The notes below the pieces were generated by a model, which worked only from the letters and a program-made list of their open reading frames with translations, searched no databases and had not been told where the DNA came from. Shown here in pieces: positions 35,023-46,618 of a stretch of 64,000 nt of DNA. This stretch comes from Suillus spraguei (taxonomy: Eukaryota; Basidiomycota; Agaricomycetes; Boletales; Suillaceae). Position 1 is the first letter of the stretch; each line of letters begins with the position of its first letter. The DNA lies in the NCBI GenBank assembly GCA_016800925.1, contig JABCPU010000015.1:343113-407112 (forward strand). The letters are read 5' to 3'. Position numbers and translations under genes: made by a program.

Positions 35023-38000
35023 ATGGGTGTTAAGTCACTATGGGATCTCTTGTCTCCAGTGGGCCGCCCAGTACCGTATGTACTCTGATTTTCGGCGTTA
35101 CATGCTCAAACGCAGAATTCATGTTAGGCTCGAGACTATCGAAGGGAAAGCTCTTGCCATTGATTCTAGTATTTGGATCTACCAGTTTCAAGCTACTATG
35201 CGCGACAAAGATGGACGTGCATTGGTTAACGCACATGTGCTAGGTTTCTTCCGACGTATCTGCAAGCTATTATTTTATGGGGTTCGCCCAGTCTTTGTGT
35301 TTGATGGAGGAGCTCCTGCGCTGAAGAGAAACACGATCGTAAGACACTCTTTCTTTCTACTCGTTGAAAATGCTAACTGAACGTACAGATCGAGCGTAAG
35401 AAGAAGAAGAGTGGTGCCGCTGCAACTCACGCCAAGACTGCGGAGAGGCTGCTGGCGGCCCACATGAGACGGGAGGCTTTGGTACATGCTCAAATTCACA
35501 GTATGCGACCTATCGTATCCTGAACGAATGTCAAATGCTTATATGTGAGCCAGTCCTTCATCGTCGAAGGGCAAGCAGAAAGCGCCCTCAGGACCCGTGG
35601 TCCTGGATGAGAATGCGGTTTACCTTGAGGACATTGATAATTCTGTACCAAAGACGCCGGGAAAGAAGAAAGCAGAGGAATCCCCTCCTTCGTCAAAAAA
35701 GAAGACCCGCTTCTATGATCATGATCCTTACAGGCTTCCAGAAGTGAATCTCGAAGAGCGCGTGGCGAAGGCTTCTAGTTCGCAGGCTCCAGACCCACGC
35801 CTTGCCACAGAAGAGGAGCTCCGGACATTCATAGAGGAGATGCGTCCAGAGGACTTTGATGTCTCCTCTCCAGCATTCCGAGAGTTGCCCACAGAAGTTC
35901 AGTATGAAATTGTTGGTGACCTTCGGTTGAAATCACGTCAGACATCGTACAAGCGCCTTCAGAACATGCTACGGAAGGCAGAGACTCCTCTGGACTTCTC
36001 TCGAGAACAAATCAAGAATCTCAAGCAACGAAATGCTCTGACTCAACAGCTGTTGACGACTACCGACAGCATCGGTAAAGCACACATCACCATTCCTGTT
36101 CGAATTGCCAGTGAACGAAATCGAGAGTATGTTCTCGTTAAGAACGAAGGGGCGGATGGCGGATGGGTCTTGGGTATCCGGGACGACGGCACGCGGTCAA
36201 AACCAATTGAAATTGATCAAGACAAACCCACGCTTCAAAGCTACAGCGATGATGACATGGAGATGGAGGAAATTAGTATGTACGCTGCCGGAATCCTTCG
36301 TTATCATTGATCATCCGTTCATTGTGTTGTCAGACCAGGGAATACAACTCCTGACTCTGATTTTCGGGAGTTCCAGGCAGGCATGGCATTGCACGCCATA
36401 GGCAAACGCTCGCAGCCACCCGTGCCAAAACCTGTCCAGAGGCTAATTAAATCGAAGCCTTTATTTGACCTAGATGACGATGAGGACATATCCAGACCTT
36501 TGGACGACGAATTTGATCACATCAGGGATCCTGAGCTGGCTCTTGCCATCCAGGCTTCACTAGAAGATCATACTGCAAATTATAAACCTAGTACGTTTTT
36601 CAAGAGCAGGCGCACGGCGAAATTTGACGTCCGTTTAGTCACTTCAGAACATTATCCTCCTAAACTTAGTCCTCCTGCAACTCCTCAGTCGAAACCTGCT
36701 CTTCGACCCCATGGTTCTGACGATGATTTATACACGTCCCCTTCTCGGCTGGAGACCGCACTTTCGATTGCGGGGGCTGGTCTGGCGCGAAGGCCATCTG
36801 GAACTTTGCATGATCTTCCATCGCAATCTGCGTTTGGGAAGGCGGCTTTACTGGTGTCGCCGAAGACAGCATCGCGTCTCATGCCAATCGATCAATCGTC
36901 CTTGTCGGAATCAGAAGATAGTAACATGGATGAAGTATTGCCTGTACAGCCGGTTGAGGTACTACACAAAAAGTCGTCGCTTGTTGTTACCAGTACCCAT
37001 GTCGAGCTGCCACAATCTTCCAAAATTTTGCAGGAGGTTGCACAAAATTCGGATGACGACATGGAAGAAGTCCCAGTTGGCGGTCACGTTCATAATATAC
37101 CCGAAGGTTCTGTGCCTATAGCAATTTCATCACCGGAAGATGCGGCGAAAGAACAACGATCGACGTTCTCTGCATCTTTTCAGCTACCGAACTCATTAGA
37201 ATGTCTTCCACAGCCTTCGACCCCTGATGTGATCACGCCCGACGCTCGGATACCTGAGAGCGACGATGAATCTGATATCGAATGGTCACGATCTCCGTCT
37301 CCAGTGCTTGGTACTGCTCCGGAGATTACTGATCAAAGAGTGTCTGCTGCTGAGGAAACGTGGGATGCTGCTGAGGAAATGGATCCGCACGCCGAAGAAG
37401 GCGAATTTGCCCGGTTCATCTCACAAGTCAAGGGCAAGGATTTAGATACCGTCAGGCATGAGATCGACGAAGAGATTCGGACGTTGAATCAGCAGAAGAA
37501 GGCAGCGATGCGTGATTCAGAAGACATCACTCAACAGATGATCTCTCAAATTATGGTATGTGTACCGTGCTAAAGACAGTACTATTCAGTTGACTTCAAT
37601 TTCGGGCCCAAGCTCTTACTGCGTCTCTTCGGGATTCCATATATAACCGCACCGATGGAAGCCGAAGCACAGTGTGCAGAATTAGTGTCGCTGGGTTTAG
37701 TCGAGGGCATCATAACGGACGACTCGGATGTTTTCCTTTTCGGAGGCATGCGCGTCTTCAAGAATATGTTTAATCAATCCAAGACTGTGGAATGTTTTCT
37801 TTCCTCCGACCTGTCGCGAGAGCTTGGGCTGGAACGCGATACGCTCATCCGTCTGGCGTACCTGCTTGGAAGCGACTATGTCGAGGGACTTCCTGGTGTT
37901 GGCCCTGTAATGGCTATGGAACTGCTAAAAGAGTTCCCGGGCGAGGATGGCCTTCATAAGTTCAAGGACTGGTGGACCAAAGTCCAAAGTGGGCGGGACC

Positions 38001-39018
38001 GAGCAGAGGACAGTACTACCAAATTCCGCAAGCGCTTCGTACGTACCTTGCTGAAAAATTTTGATGCCAGTTTATATGAGCTTATCTTTGATCTAGAAAA
38101 AGAAGTTTAAAAACTTGTACCTGCCCCTGGAGTGGCCTAATGCGTCGGTAGTGAGTAGTTGCCGTTTTGGTTGCAATGGAAGGGTAATGGTGCCGTAGAG
38201 GGATGCTTATTATCATCCGACGGTGGATTCGTCAGATGAACCGTTTAAATGGGGTATGCCCGACCTCGACGCCCTCCGACAGTGCGTAATGACCACGTCT
38301 GGTACTTGAGAAAATGCTCACAAAGGCTCCGCAGCTTTTTCCACGAAGAACTACACTGGAACCAAACCAAAGTAGATGAAACACTTTTACCAATTATTCA
38401 GAAAATGAATAAGCGGAACCAGGTACGGATCAAGCCACGTGGCGTATTAATGTTCGGGTGCGCGGCTAATTCAAATATGTTTGCTAGGCAGCATCTATGA
38501 ATCGGCAAGGCAACTTAAACAGCTTCTTTGATGTTGCGCCCGGTACCGGATCATATGCTCCACGAAAACGACAAGCATATGGAAGTAAGCGTCTTCAACA
38601 GGTGATTACGGATTTCCGAAATCAGCAGGCACAACGGAATACAAGCACACCAGTATCTGATGAGACAGATGACCTTACACCCAACGACGGGAAGGAACCT
38701 GCCACCAAAAAAAGGAAAATGAGCGCTAAGAGCCGAACGAAAACAAGTCCCGTGGTGGCACAACCAAAAAGACAGGGGACTGGGACTGGCCGCAGAGGCA
38801 AGGACCGCGGTACCAGAACGCGCGGCTCGTCCTCCAAGACAGTTCAGGAATCCGAGTCTGAAAGCGGGGATGAGTATGTTGGCAATGTGATTGATGACAA
38901 TCCATCTGCTACAGAAACATCAAAACCCACTCTCCGCCCACGGGCGAGACCAGTGGTAAAAGGGTCCCGAACATCTGACAAGTACACCATGCTTGCGGCA
39001 GAGTCCGAGGCTTCTTAG
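35023..39018 (+). CDS. rad2: RAD2/XPG (ERCC5) structure-specific endonuclease
   Basis: Nucleotide-excision-repair 3' endonuclease. Exon 1 is MGVKSLWDLLSPVGRPVP, and a GTATGT donor leads to LETIEGKALAIDSSIWIYQF, the XPG N-domain with its metal-binding Asp and the later PVFVFDGGAP. The long spacer (about 35,580-37,560) that distinguishes Rad2 from FEN1 contains FEELPTEVQ-type and acidic segments with several D/E-rich patches. The XPG-I domain follows: EAEAQCAELVSLGLVEGIIT and TDDSDVFLFGG (about 37,655-37,745), then LLGSDYVEGLPGVGPVMAME, the helix-hairpin-helix. After an intron, DAYYHPTVDSSDEPFKWGMP and SFFHEELHWNQTKVDETL follow. The last exon begins NRQGNLNSFFD, a good PCNA-box match (QxxLxxFF), and ends in a basic tail with KKRKMSAKSRTKT as a probable nuclear signal. 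All pieces join in frame with GT-AG introns. Confidence 0.92.
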
Positions 39019-39198
39019 CTTAAGCAACATGTAGTACTTCCTTGAGATCCGAAATTCTGAACGTGCGTTATGTCCAGGAAAGACAAGGACTGCGTCCAGT
39101 AAACGGTAGCGAATTGGCAGACTTATGCAAAGATAGTAAAACGCGTGAGAGCGAATTTCTCCCAGATAAGAAACGAGAGGTCTAGGTACACCGCAATA

Positions 39199-39780
39199 TT
39201 ACTCGTCGACCTCTTCAGTCTCTTCTCTAGCCTAGAATAATTAGGGTCAAATTGACCCATTGAGTACACACGTGGAGTAGGCCCACCTTGTTTTCTTCAA
39301 GTCCGCCTAGTTCACGTACAAGACCGGAGTACGGGTATTCCCGGGGTACGGTTGGCCTCTCTGGAACGAGTGCGTACTTGCATAGGAAACCAAAGCCAAC
39401 GAATGCAGAGATGGCGAGAGAAAGCTGGAACAGAGCCTTATGCGGAGGAATCGGAGGAGTATCAGGACCCCACATGGATAGAACTTCGTCGTATTCTTGT
39501 ATCTGAAAAAAGGCAAAGTCTAATGAGACGCGATTACGCGCCGGGAACTGGGTAATGAGCTGACCGGGTCACCGAAGTTCCGTCGCATTTGTTGATCCCA
39601 CCAGCCTCTAGCAGGAAGTTCCTGGTTTGAGACCCATGGAAGGTCAGGGTAATCGGCAAGCTGAGGGTCTTTTTCTTGGGGTTTGAAAGTTGCAGGTGTT
39701 GCATAGGCACGCCATGATAGGGGCGACAGCTTTAAATGTCGCTTGGATGCAACGTTGCTAATAAGACGTAGCGAGCTCAT
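39199..39780 (-). CDS. NADH dehydrogenase (complex I) subunit NDUFB8/ASHI
   Basis: Accessory inner-membrane subunit of respiratory complex I. Three exons. MSSLRLISNVASKRHLKLSP at 39,780 is a basic, Ser-rich mitochondrial presequence; a longer upstream frame exists but lacks these features. DYPDLPWVSNQELPARGWWD and RRNFGDPV follow. After an intron (about 39,500-39,565) come IQEYDEVLSMWGPDTPPI and a membrane helix (LFQLSLAISAFVGFGFL, about 39,390-39,440), then YPYSGLVRELGG. The last exon, reached through an acceptor in ATTCTAG, gives ARE and an acidic end before the stop at 39,199. Length and order fit the fungal homologues. Confidence 0.87.
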
Positions 39781-40167
39781 CGAAGTCGAGGTGAAGTTCA
39801 GTGCTACAGTGATCATCCAACGAGACCACCGTCGAGTCCCCCAGAAACAACTGTCGGGACACCGGACACTATTGCGGACCCATTCATTTTGAGAGACCGA
39901 CGGGAAGTGATAACAAGCGAACTCAAGCGACGGCATCTTTCCTATCTTCACGGCCCTGCAATTCTATGATTGGTACAACCTTCATGACATGCTTGGAGAA
40001 GATGCGGCCTTCCTCGGCCATCATCATCTCCCCAATTTTTTTTAAGGTAGATCAATTTATCGTGTTGATTTAAGCTACACCGCTGACTTTCGAAGCCCCT
40101 CAGTCCTATTCGCATTTGCGTCACAGGTCCTCCATATTAACTGGCCCATCGCTAGTGCCTCACTATC
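39781..40167. promoter_or_regulatory. divergent promoter region
   Basis: About 390 bases between the divergent NDUFB8 and methyltransferase genes. No individual site is recognised. Confidence 0.4.
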
Positions 40168-42098
40168 ATGGCCATTGGCATCTCACATACCCATGCATCT
40201 TCTTCCTTCACCATGAACGATACCCCACATACGAAGGTCGACGTCGAGCTGCTTTCATTGCCAAAATGCAGGCGGCTTCCTGGCGAAGTCATTTCGCCCT
40301 TGACATATACGAATGATATCGTGAACTTGTGAGTCCTTTTTGTACAAGCTTTGACTTTCATCGTTCTTACCAACAATGTCCCAGTGACCACTGGGATCAT
40401 ATGTTCATAACAAACTGTTGCAAGAGCTTGACTCTTCACGATTTTGACGGACCTCCATCTATGATTCTTGATCTCGGATGTGGGCGCGGTCTTTGGGCCA
40501 TCGAAGCCGCCAAGCAATGGCAGGTTGGTGAGAATACATGCAACACAACCGTTTTTTTTTACGCGGGAGCGTAGGGCAGCATAGTTGTTGGCTTCGACAT
40601 CGAGAGCACGCAACCGCGCTCTAATGTTCTCGAAAAGTCTGTTTCCCGTCGGCTAAGATGGGTTCAAGGCAATCTGTAATGTGTTCCCAGCATATTTCAT
40701 ACTCCGCGTCATGTCTGATGCGCTTCTTCAGACTAGAAGAACTACCATTTTTGAACGGTCAATTTGACTTTGTGAGGATGGTCCGAATGGGTTTGCACAT
40801 CCCAGAAGATGAGGTTAGTGTTTCTGGCGTTAACTTACTGATTTACTAATGAACTTTCCACAGTGGCCATCAGTGCTGGCGGTAAGCGACACGTCTGTCA
40901 CATGTCGTAAGACATTTTGAATTATCTTTACCCGACTCATCAGGAGATTGCCCGTGTTCTCAAACCTCACGGTATACTTGAGGTACGGAACTGTTCTTCG
41001 GTTGTATTACGTATGGAGCTACCCTAACGGACTTTCAGGTTATTGAAGAAGACCTATTATTTCCCTGCCAATCTACACGATCACACGATGTGACACCCAG
41101 CAGCAGTGGAAAGTCTTCTGGTACTAGTAGCTCCACCCAGGGCTCGAATACGGTTGTGACCACAACCTCTTATCAAAAGTCTGATTCATCCTTGAAAACC
41201 AAAAATAACACAAATGCCAGCCTAGACACATTGTCTGGAACTTCGTCGACGTCACTACCATCTGTGCTGGATGCCAAACTTCGGCATCCAAAACCTCCAG
41301 ATCCTCAAGATCACTCACGACTTCAGCGGGCGTGGGAGGAAATGTTAGACACCTACTTCTTGTCGCCGCAACCACTTTCCGTCTTGCCGTTGTATCTCTC
41401 GTTATCATTCTCCAGTATTCGGTCACATCCCCCACTGCAGATTCCCTTGCCACGCAACTCCTCGGACAGCCAACGACTCGCGACTCAACATTCGATATTG
41501 ACTGCACGGCTTGATTGCGCGACTCTTTTCGAGCTTCGAGCCTTGTCAGCCCAACCGTCGTCTGAAGCCGATTTTAACGCACGTGCTTCTATGATGACGG
41601 CAAAGGGTTCTCAGCGGAGCATGTGCTCATGGGCATGCATGCATCTAGCTCGGACCGTGCGGACAATCGTGGGTTGTAAAGAGTCGATCTGGAATGCCTA
41701 CGAAAGACTGTATGGCGAAGACCCCACGCCTTTAATCGTCCGAACAACACAACAGAAGTCCACTTCAGCTTGGTCCGACCTCCGCCCATCACCTACCAAT
41801 CCTCTTCGTGATTACTTTGAACGTGATTGGATCAATTGGGAAAAGTAATTCGTTTGCTTTGTGATCAAACGAAGCTACGTAACTAATTTTTGGTTTGTAT
41901 TCGTACAGCGATATGGCAGATCGCACCAGCTTACGGGGACGTATGCGATCGGAATTGATGTGGAGCGAGCCCATCGGTAAACCTCCAGATTGGCGCCTCT
42001 GGCGTAATTCTCTGCCGCAGGAAGGTGCATGTTCTTCTCCCGATGAATCAACGGAATATTGCCGGAGCCTTCGTGGCTTTGTATGTTTTAAATCATGA
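40168..42098 (+). CDS. class I SAM-dependent methyltransferase, fungal type
   Basis: About eight exons. The start region (MAIGISHTHASSSFTMN; a second in-frame ATG at 40,213) leads to LPGEVISPLTYTNDIVN and, across a GTGAGT intron, DHWDHMF. Motif I is MILDLGCGRGLWAIEAAKQW (40,461-40,520). Later pieces are GSIVVGFDIESTQP, LPFLNGQFDFVRMVRMG and EIARVLKPHGILEVIEEDLLF, the usual order of motifs I to IV of class I methyltransferases. A Ser-rich insertion of about 60 residues follows (41,090-41,260), then a helical C-terminal part. The final exon is reached through a phase-2 intron (from 41,847, acceptor about 41,910) and ends WSEPIGKPPDWRLWRNSLP to the stop at 42,098. The substrate cannot be inferred; agaricomycetes have several such genes. 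Confidence 0.75.
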
Positions 42099-43412
42099 GT
42101 CATGAGGCACGACTTAATATATATATACCCCATCATACACAATCTCGCACATGTTTCAATGAATGGACTCATAATATCAGGCATTTTCGGCACGCCGAGG
42201 TTCCCGTATATTAGAGCGATACATGCCTTCTACTAAAGCAATAAGTTATCGGGTCCGGGCTCTATTCGATTGATTGTCACGTCACGGCCATGACGTAACA
42301 GTGACACCTGGGTTGTCAAGACTGCTGTGAATTATACGTTATCGTGTGTCTGTATGTGGAGAATAGCTTGTGAATGGCAGCACTGTGTAAGAATGAAATC
42401 GTGTGAGGGTTATAAAAATATACGAGAAATGAAAATTGTAATTGACGATATCACGCTTCCGATGGTGGCTGGCAAGAAGCCCAAGATGGTTCAGAGCGAT
42501 CGTGTGAGCATTATAGAAAAACGTTTTCCATGCCGACTCGCGATGCAAATGAGACCTCATACGTTAAGATGCAAAACTTTAGGGTGAGAAACTGCTCGTT
42601 CAGCACTGTGTCACAAGTGAGTAACAGTTCCAGGTTCTAAGCAACGTTCGCAAAGGAAAAGACATCGAACTGTGGAGGGAGCAAGGTAAACTCAGGTTTA
42701 GGACGAATGAAAGCGAGATCGACAGAGAAGAATATCCTCAGCATGATACAGAAGTCCACAGCGAGGTGGATTACAATGAAAATTACAACCTCAGGGCGCC
42801 CTTACTGATCATATCCGCCCAAGAGAAAGAATTATTGACCATCGTGTCCGACACGAGCATGCAGATCAGACGGACACGATAGCGATTTCCATTGATAGTG
42901 AGCCAGGCTATGCAATCACCACATCTAGAGATGGCTGCCATCAGCCATGCGCACGATGACAGGATCGGTGGAATACGACCAAAATAATTCGTGGTTTCTG
43001 ATGAGCGCGAAGCGCAGTGCTACAATCCAGTGAGTGTTGCAAGGTGAGAAGATATCGTCATATATCGCCATATATCGTAATATATGGGAAAGGATTTAAA
43101 TATAAGACCATATAAAACACCACAATCAACATAATCGCCAATGGGCAACAATGTCTAGCGGCAAGAAGGGAAAAAAGCGGCAAAAAGATGGACTTTATAG
43201 ACGCATGAGAGATCAAAGTGATGGAAGCGGGGTTTGCTGCTGCGGCGAATGCAGGGATCGTGGCGGATACAGCCGTGTTAGTGCCAGTCGACTTCTTTTC
43301 GCGCTGTCATGGAACGACCTTCCATGCCGCCACCTTTGCATAACAATGATCATGGTCATAATCTCCCCTCCCCCATTCAAATGTCATGCAAAGCACACCA
43401 CCTGAATTGTAC
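42099..43412. other. gene-poor stretch with one unassigned open frame
   Basis: A plus-strand open frame without an ATG (about 42,634-42,882) is rich in Glu, Arg and Asn; it may be an exon but I cannot assign it. A three-fold CATATATCG-like repeat sits at about 43,058-43,086. A 70-residue basic frame at 43,151 has no family features. Confidence 0.35.
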
Positions 43413-43787
43413 TTACACTTGGGTAGACGGATGATAGGGTTGGTGTTCAATACTAATCTTGCAGCTCTTTCCGTGTGTGTATGCTCGAGTTCCAACTTCC
43501 GCACGAGACGGCACGATAGTCTGCATATTAACAAGACGCAATGCATTGGGAATGGTACATGCAGCACAGCTTTCAAAGGCTTGTTGTGCGAGGAGTTCGA
43601 CTACCTCGGGGAAGATGTGGAGACGATGATGTTCCCGAACCCAGAAAATACGCTGTACGAGTTCTAACTTAAACTGTTGCCGCACAGGCGTTATCGGCAG
43701 TCCCAGGAATAAGCAGAAGACGGATTGGTCGTTGGCCGTCGACACGTATGACCAAGAGTCTTTCGCGAAGAAAGACGTGCTGCCCAA
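43413..43787 (-). CDS. unassigned exon-like open frame
   Basis: A 124-codon frame on the minus strand with gene-like codon use, ending at a perfect donor (GTAAGTACAA at about 43,413). It contains LELVQRIFWVREHHRLHIF and VVELLAQQAFESCAAC. No known family came to mind, and the downstream exon is not clear. It lies upstream of URA5 and divergent from it. It may be a small real gene or chance. Confidence 0.3.
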   Translation of the reverse strand: MGSTSFFAKDSWSYVSTANDQSVFCLFLGLPITPVRQQFKLELVQRIFWVREHHRLHIFPEVVELLAQQAFESCAACTIPNALRLVNMQTIVPSRAEVGTRAYTHGKSCKISIEHQPYHPSTQV

Positions 43788-43982
43788 TGAAAACGGAGGC
43801 CAATCGTGTCTTGTTCGAGAACAATCAGTGCCAGGTCAGCGCCTAGAGCCCGACTCCTCTCAATTGAATTTGATCACGTGACGCTTTTCTAAATTTCACG
43901 CTCATCAAATTTTTAGACTATCTTAGATTCTTATCTGCGAATTGCGGTCTTCCTATAGAGTCTCTCTCCGTTACGTGCCACG

Positions 43983-44784
43983 ATGCCTTCGCTCGAATCT
44001 TACAAGACACAGCTTCTCGAGCAAGCTGCACAAGTTGGCGCTCTCAAATTCGGCAGCTTCACACTCAAATCTGGCCGGTGAGTGAGATACATGATTACTC
44101 CCATCGACTTATCCTGGACTCACACCAGGCTGCAGCAAATCTCCGTACTTCTTCAATGCGGGTCTCATGTCCGATGGTACCATTTTACACACAGTCGCAC
44201 AAGCTTACGCTGCCACCCTCTGCGCTGCGGCCTCTGATGATGATCCCACGACCAACCCCTTTTCCGACTTCGATATTCTCTTCGGACCTGCCTACAAAGG
44301 CATTTCCCTCGCAGCTTGTACCTCACTCGTGCTTGCATCCATGTATGGCCGCGATGTCAAGTTTGCATACGATCGGAAGGAAGCAAAAGATCATGGTGAA
44401 GGCGGCAGCGTCGTCGGATGGCCGTCAGGTCGCAATAAGAAATGGCGTGTAGTGATTGTGGACGACGTGATGACCACCGGCCTTGCAGCAAGCTTGGCGA
44501 TAAAACTCGTGGCTCAGCAGGGCGGAGAAGTAGTGGGCGTTGTACAACTTCTCGATCGAGAGGAGTTTTCCGAGATAGACGAGCAGGGGTGCAAGGTCAG
44601 CTCGGTGATGAAGCTGGAGAGTCTGTTGGGAGGCAAGGGGAAGGTACGAAGTGTCCTGAAGATGCGGGACCTGGTACAGTGGTTAGAGGAAAGGGAATCA
44701 CAAAGGCAGACAACAGATGAAGAAAAGAAAAGTTTACAAGCAATGAGGGAGTATAGAGACACGTATGGCGTATCTTTGTCTTGA
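43983..44784 (+). CDS. ura5: orotate phosphoribosyltransferase
   Basis: Converts orotate and PRPP to orotidine 5'-phosphate in pyrimidine synthesis; cytosolic dimer. Two exons, 43,983-44,077 and 44,136-44,784, with a 58-base intron (donor GTGAGTGAG, acceptor GCAG), giving 247 residues, slightly longer than typical fungal OPRTase because of a charged C-terminal extension. The start is MPSLESYKTQLLEQAAQVGA. SPYFFNAGLMSDG follows the splice. ILFGPAYKGISLAACTSLVL is the conserved substrate loop and AYDRKEAKDHGEGG the flexible catalytic loop (Lys and His present). VVIVDDVMTTG is the PRPP-binding signature. It looks fully intact. Confidence 0.95.
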
Positions 44785-46618
44785 GACGGTACACTTTGAT
44801 AGACTAGCAATTGTAAAGTACTATAGGAGGTCATCTGAGCGAGCTTGCGAGCACAGATTTTAGTCTACGTTGCGAACGTACTAGGCCGACCATATCCTGT
44901 ACTCAGCTCCCCTGTCCACCGTCTCCTAGGATAGGGTGCAGTGAGGTTGAGCAGAGGGATACTAGTAGAGCAGGGGATAGCAGTTTCGAACCCTGCGAAA
45001 GGCTCTCATCAGGGGGCTTGCCGCTGCCCCTACTGCTTGTACTTCTAGTTCTACGTAGGTACGCTCCTTCTTAAGCCTAATGAATAGGAGTACATGGTCT
45101 GTGCGCGCGTTTGCACACCCTGCGATAGGACCCAACGATTAGAGCAGGTCAATGACCTATCTACGGAGAAGTATACCCAGGTTTTGGGGAAAAGGATAAA
45201 ATGCAGACACGAGCTTATGTCTACGCCTTGGGCTCTAAGCCAGCCGCCAGAGTCGCGGCTCTTTCGGATCGTCGTCGGGGCTTGAATCGCGGCCGTATAG
45301 GTAGTTGGACATAGACAAACTAAAGGATCGGCCTATGATGACTATGTAGAAGAAGCTTCGCAACCAATTGGTAGCACTTACAACGTTCCTGTTTATATCC
45401 CACGTGCCAAGATAGTCTCCTGGCCAGAGGTACCTTTCAGAGAAGGGGCTTAATGAAACATAAGAATCAATATCTCCATGGGCCAAGCAAGAATTAACGC
45501 TCCCCGTGCTTCATGACACTGTTTGTACCAGATATGCTGTGTCAGAGGAGAGGCAATGATATGAGACCGGGTATCCCGTATTTTTGAAAAGCAGCAACCT
45601 GATCATTTCTTAAACATGGCAGCATGTGCAGGTGGCTGAAGTCTTAAACGATCGGAAACATAAGTTACTGTATAAATTGGCTCGACTTACTATCGATCAC
45701 TTGATTCGCTTCAGCTTCTTCGGCCCCTGTCCTGGTTGTTTTTGTTTCATTCGGCTCTGCCGAGGAGAGATTATGGATGTGTTAGTGGCACAATACTTGT
45801 CGGCCAGGGCTGACCGACTACTACGAGGGATTGGCCACGGTCCCAATACTTCCCGGATGATCCCACATCCGAAGAATCTATCGTATCCCCCCAGGCGCAC
45901 CTCTAGCATAAGCAGAACATAGTAGCATTCAACATTATGGATGAAGCATATGGATGAATTTGATGGTAGCCAGACTTTATGTCTTCCCATCGCCTGAGAG
46001 CACCGGACTTGAAAATCGGACTGCTTGAGAATTAGCAATTATACTGCACAGATATACATGGCCACATTACCCGTCGAATCGGACGCATCAGGTACAGCGG
46101 CTGGCTCATAGTTTTTCACTGACGATGGAACGTGCGTATCGAATGAAATGTTGAGGAACACAGTGACCACCTGGAGAGATGTCGGGAAATTGTTGAATGA
46201 AACTGGAGTCAACTTGAAACAAAATCGGTAAGTTTGGGGCAGGAGGTACGAGGTCACAGAACTATGCTGGCACTGTACGAATTGCTTCGTGGGTATCCTA
46301 GATAGCGGCTTACCACGACGTTGGCAAACTGTTAGTAGTATAAACACGTCCGTCGGCGAGTTTCGGAAAATCGAACGAATGAAAACTTGTCGGGCATACA
46401 CGGTCGGTCTTTGGGTATTATAACAAATAATCTTCCATACTTTCTTGCATGGAGGCAAATAGGCAGATATCGTAGATTGGTTGTTGATGAGATCATGGAA
46501 AGAGAGATAATACTATATCGGGAATACCAAGTTTGCCTGCAAGTCAATCTATCCAATCCTCGCGTGCCATATTCTCTTCTTCTTTTGATTATTCCTATTC
46601 TTGCATCCATCATACACT
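44785..46618. other. 1.8 kb without a supported gene
   Basis: Includes a stretch rich in CTAG and GTAG words (44,930-45,100) and an unassigned 139-codon minus frame (46,039-46,458) that ends FDTHVPSSVKNYEPAAVPDA and onward. Intron-like ends occur in it but no family is recognisable. Confidence 0.35.

Noticed and set aside
43151..43405. Small basic protein starting SSGKKGKKRQKDG
   Set aside because: Only the first few residues look gene-like; there is no family match, and the frame overlaps an opposite-strand candidate.
44960..45000. tRNA-like TTTCGAACCCTGC stretch
   Set aside because: Resembles a T-loop, but no matching acceptor stem, D-arm or anticodon arm is found at the right distances.
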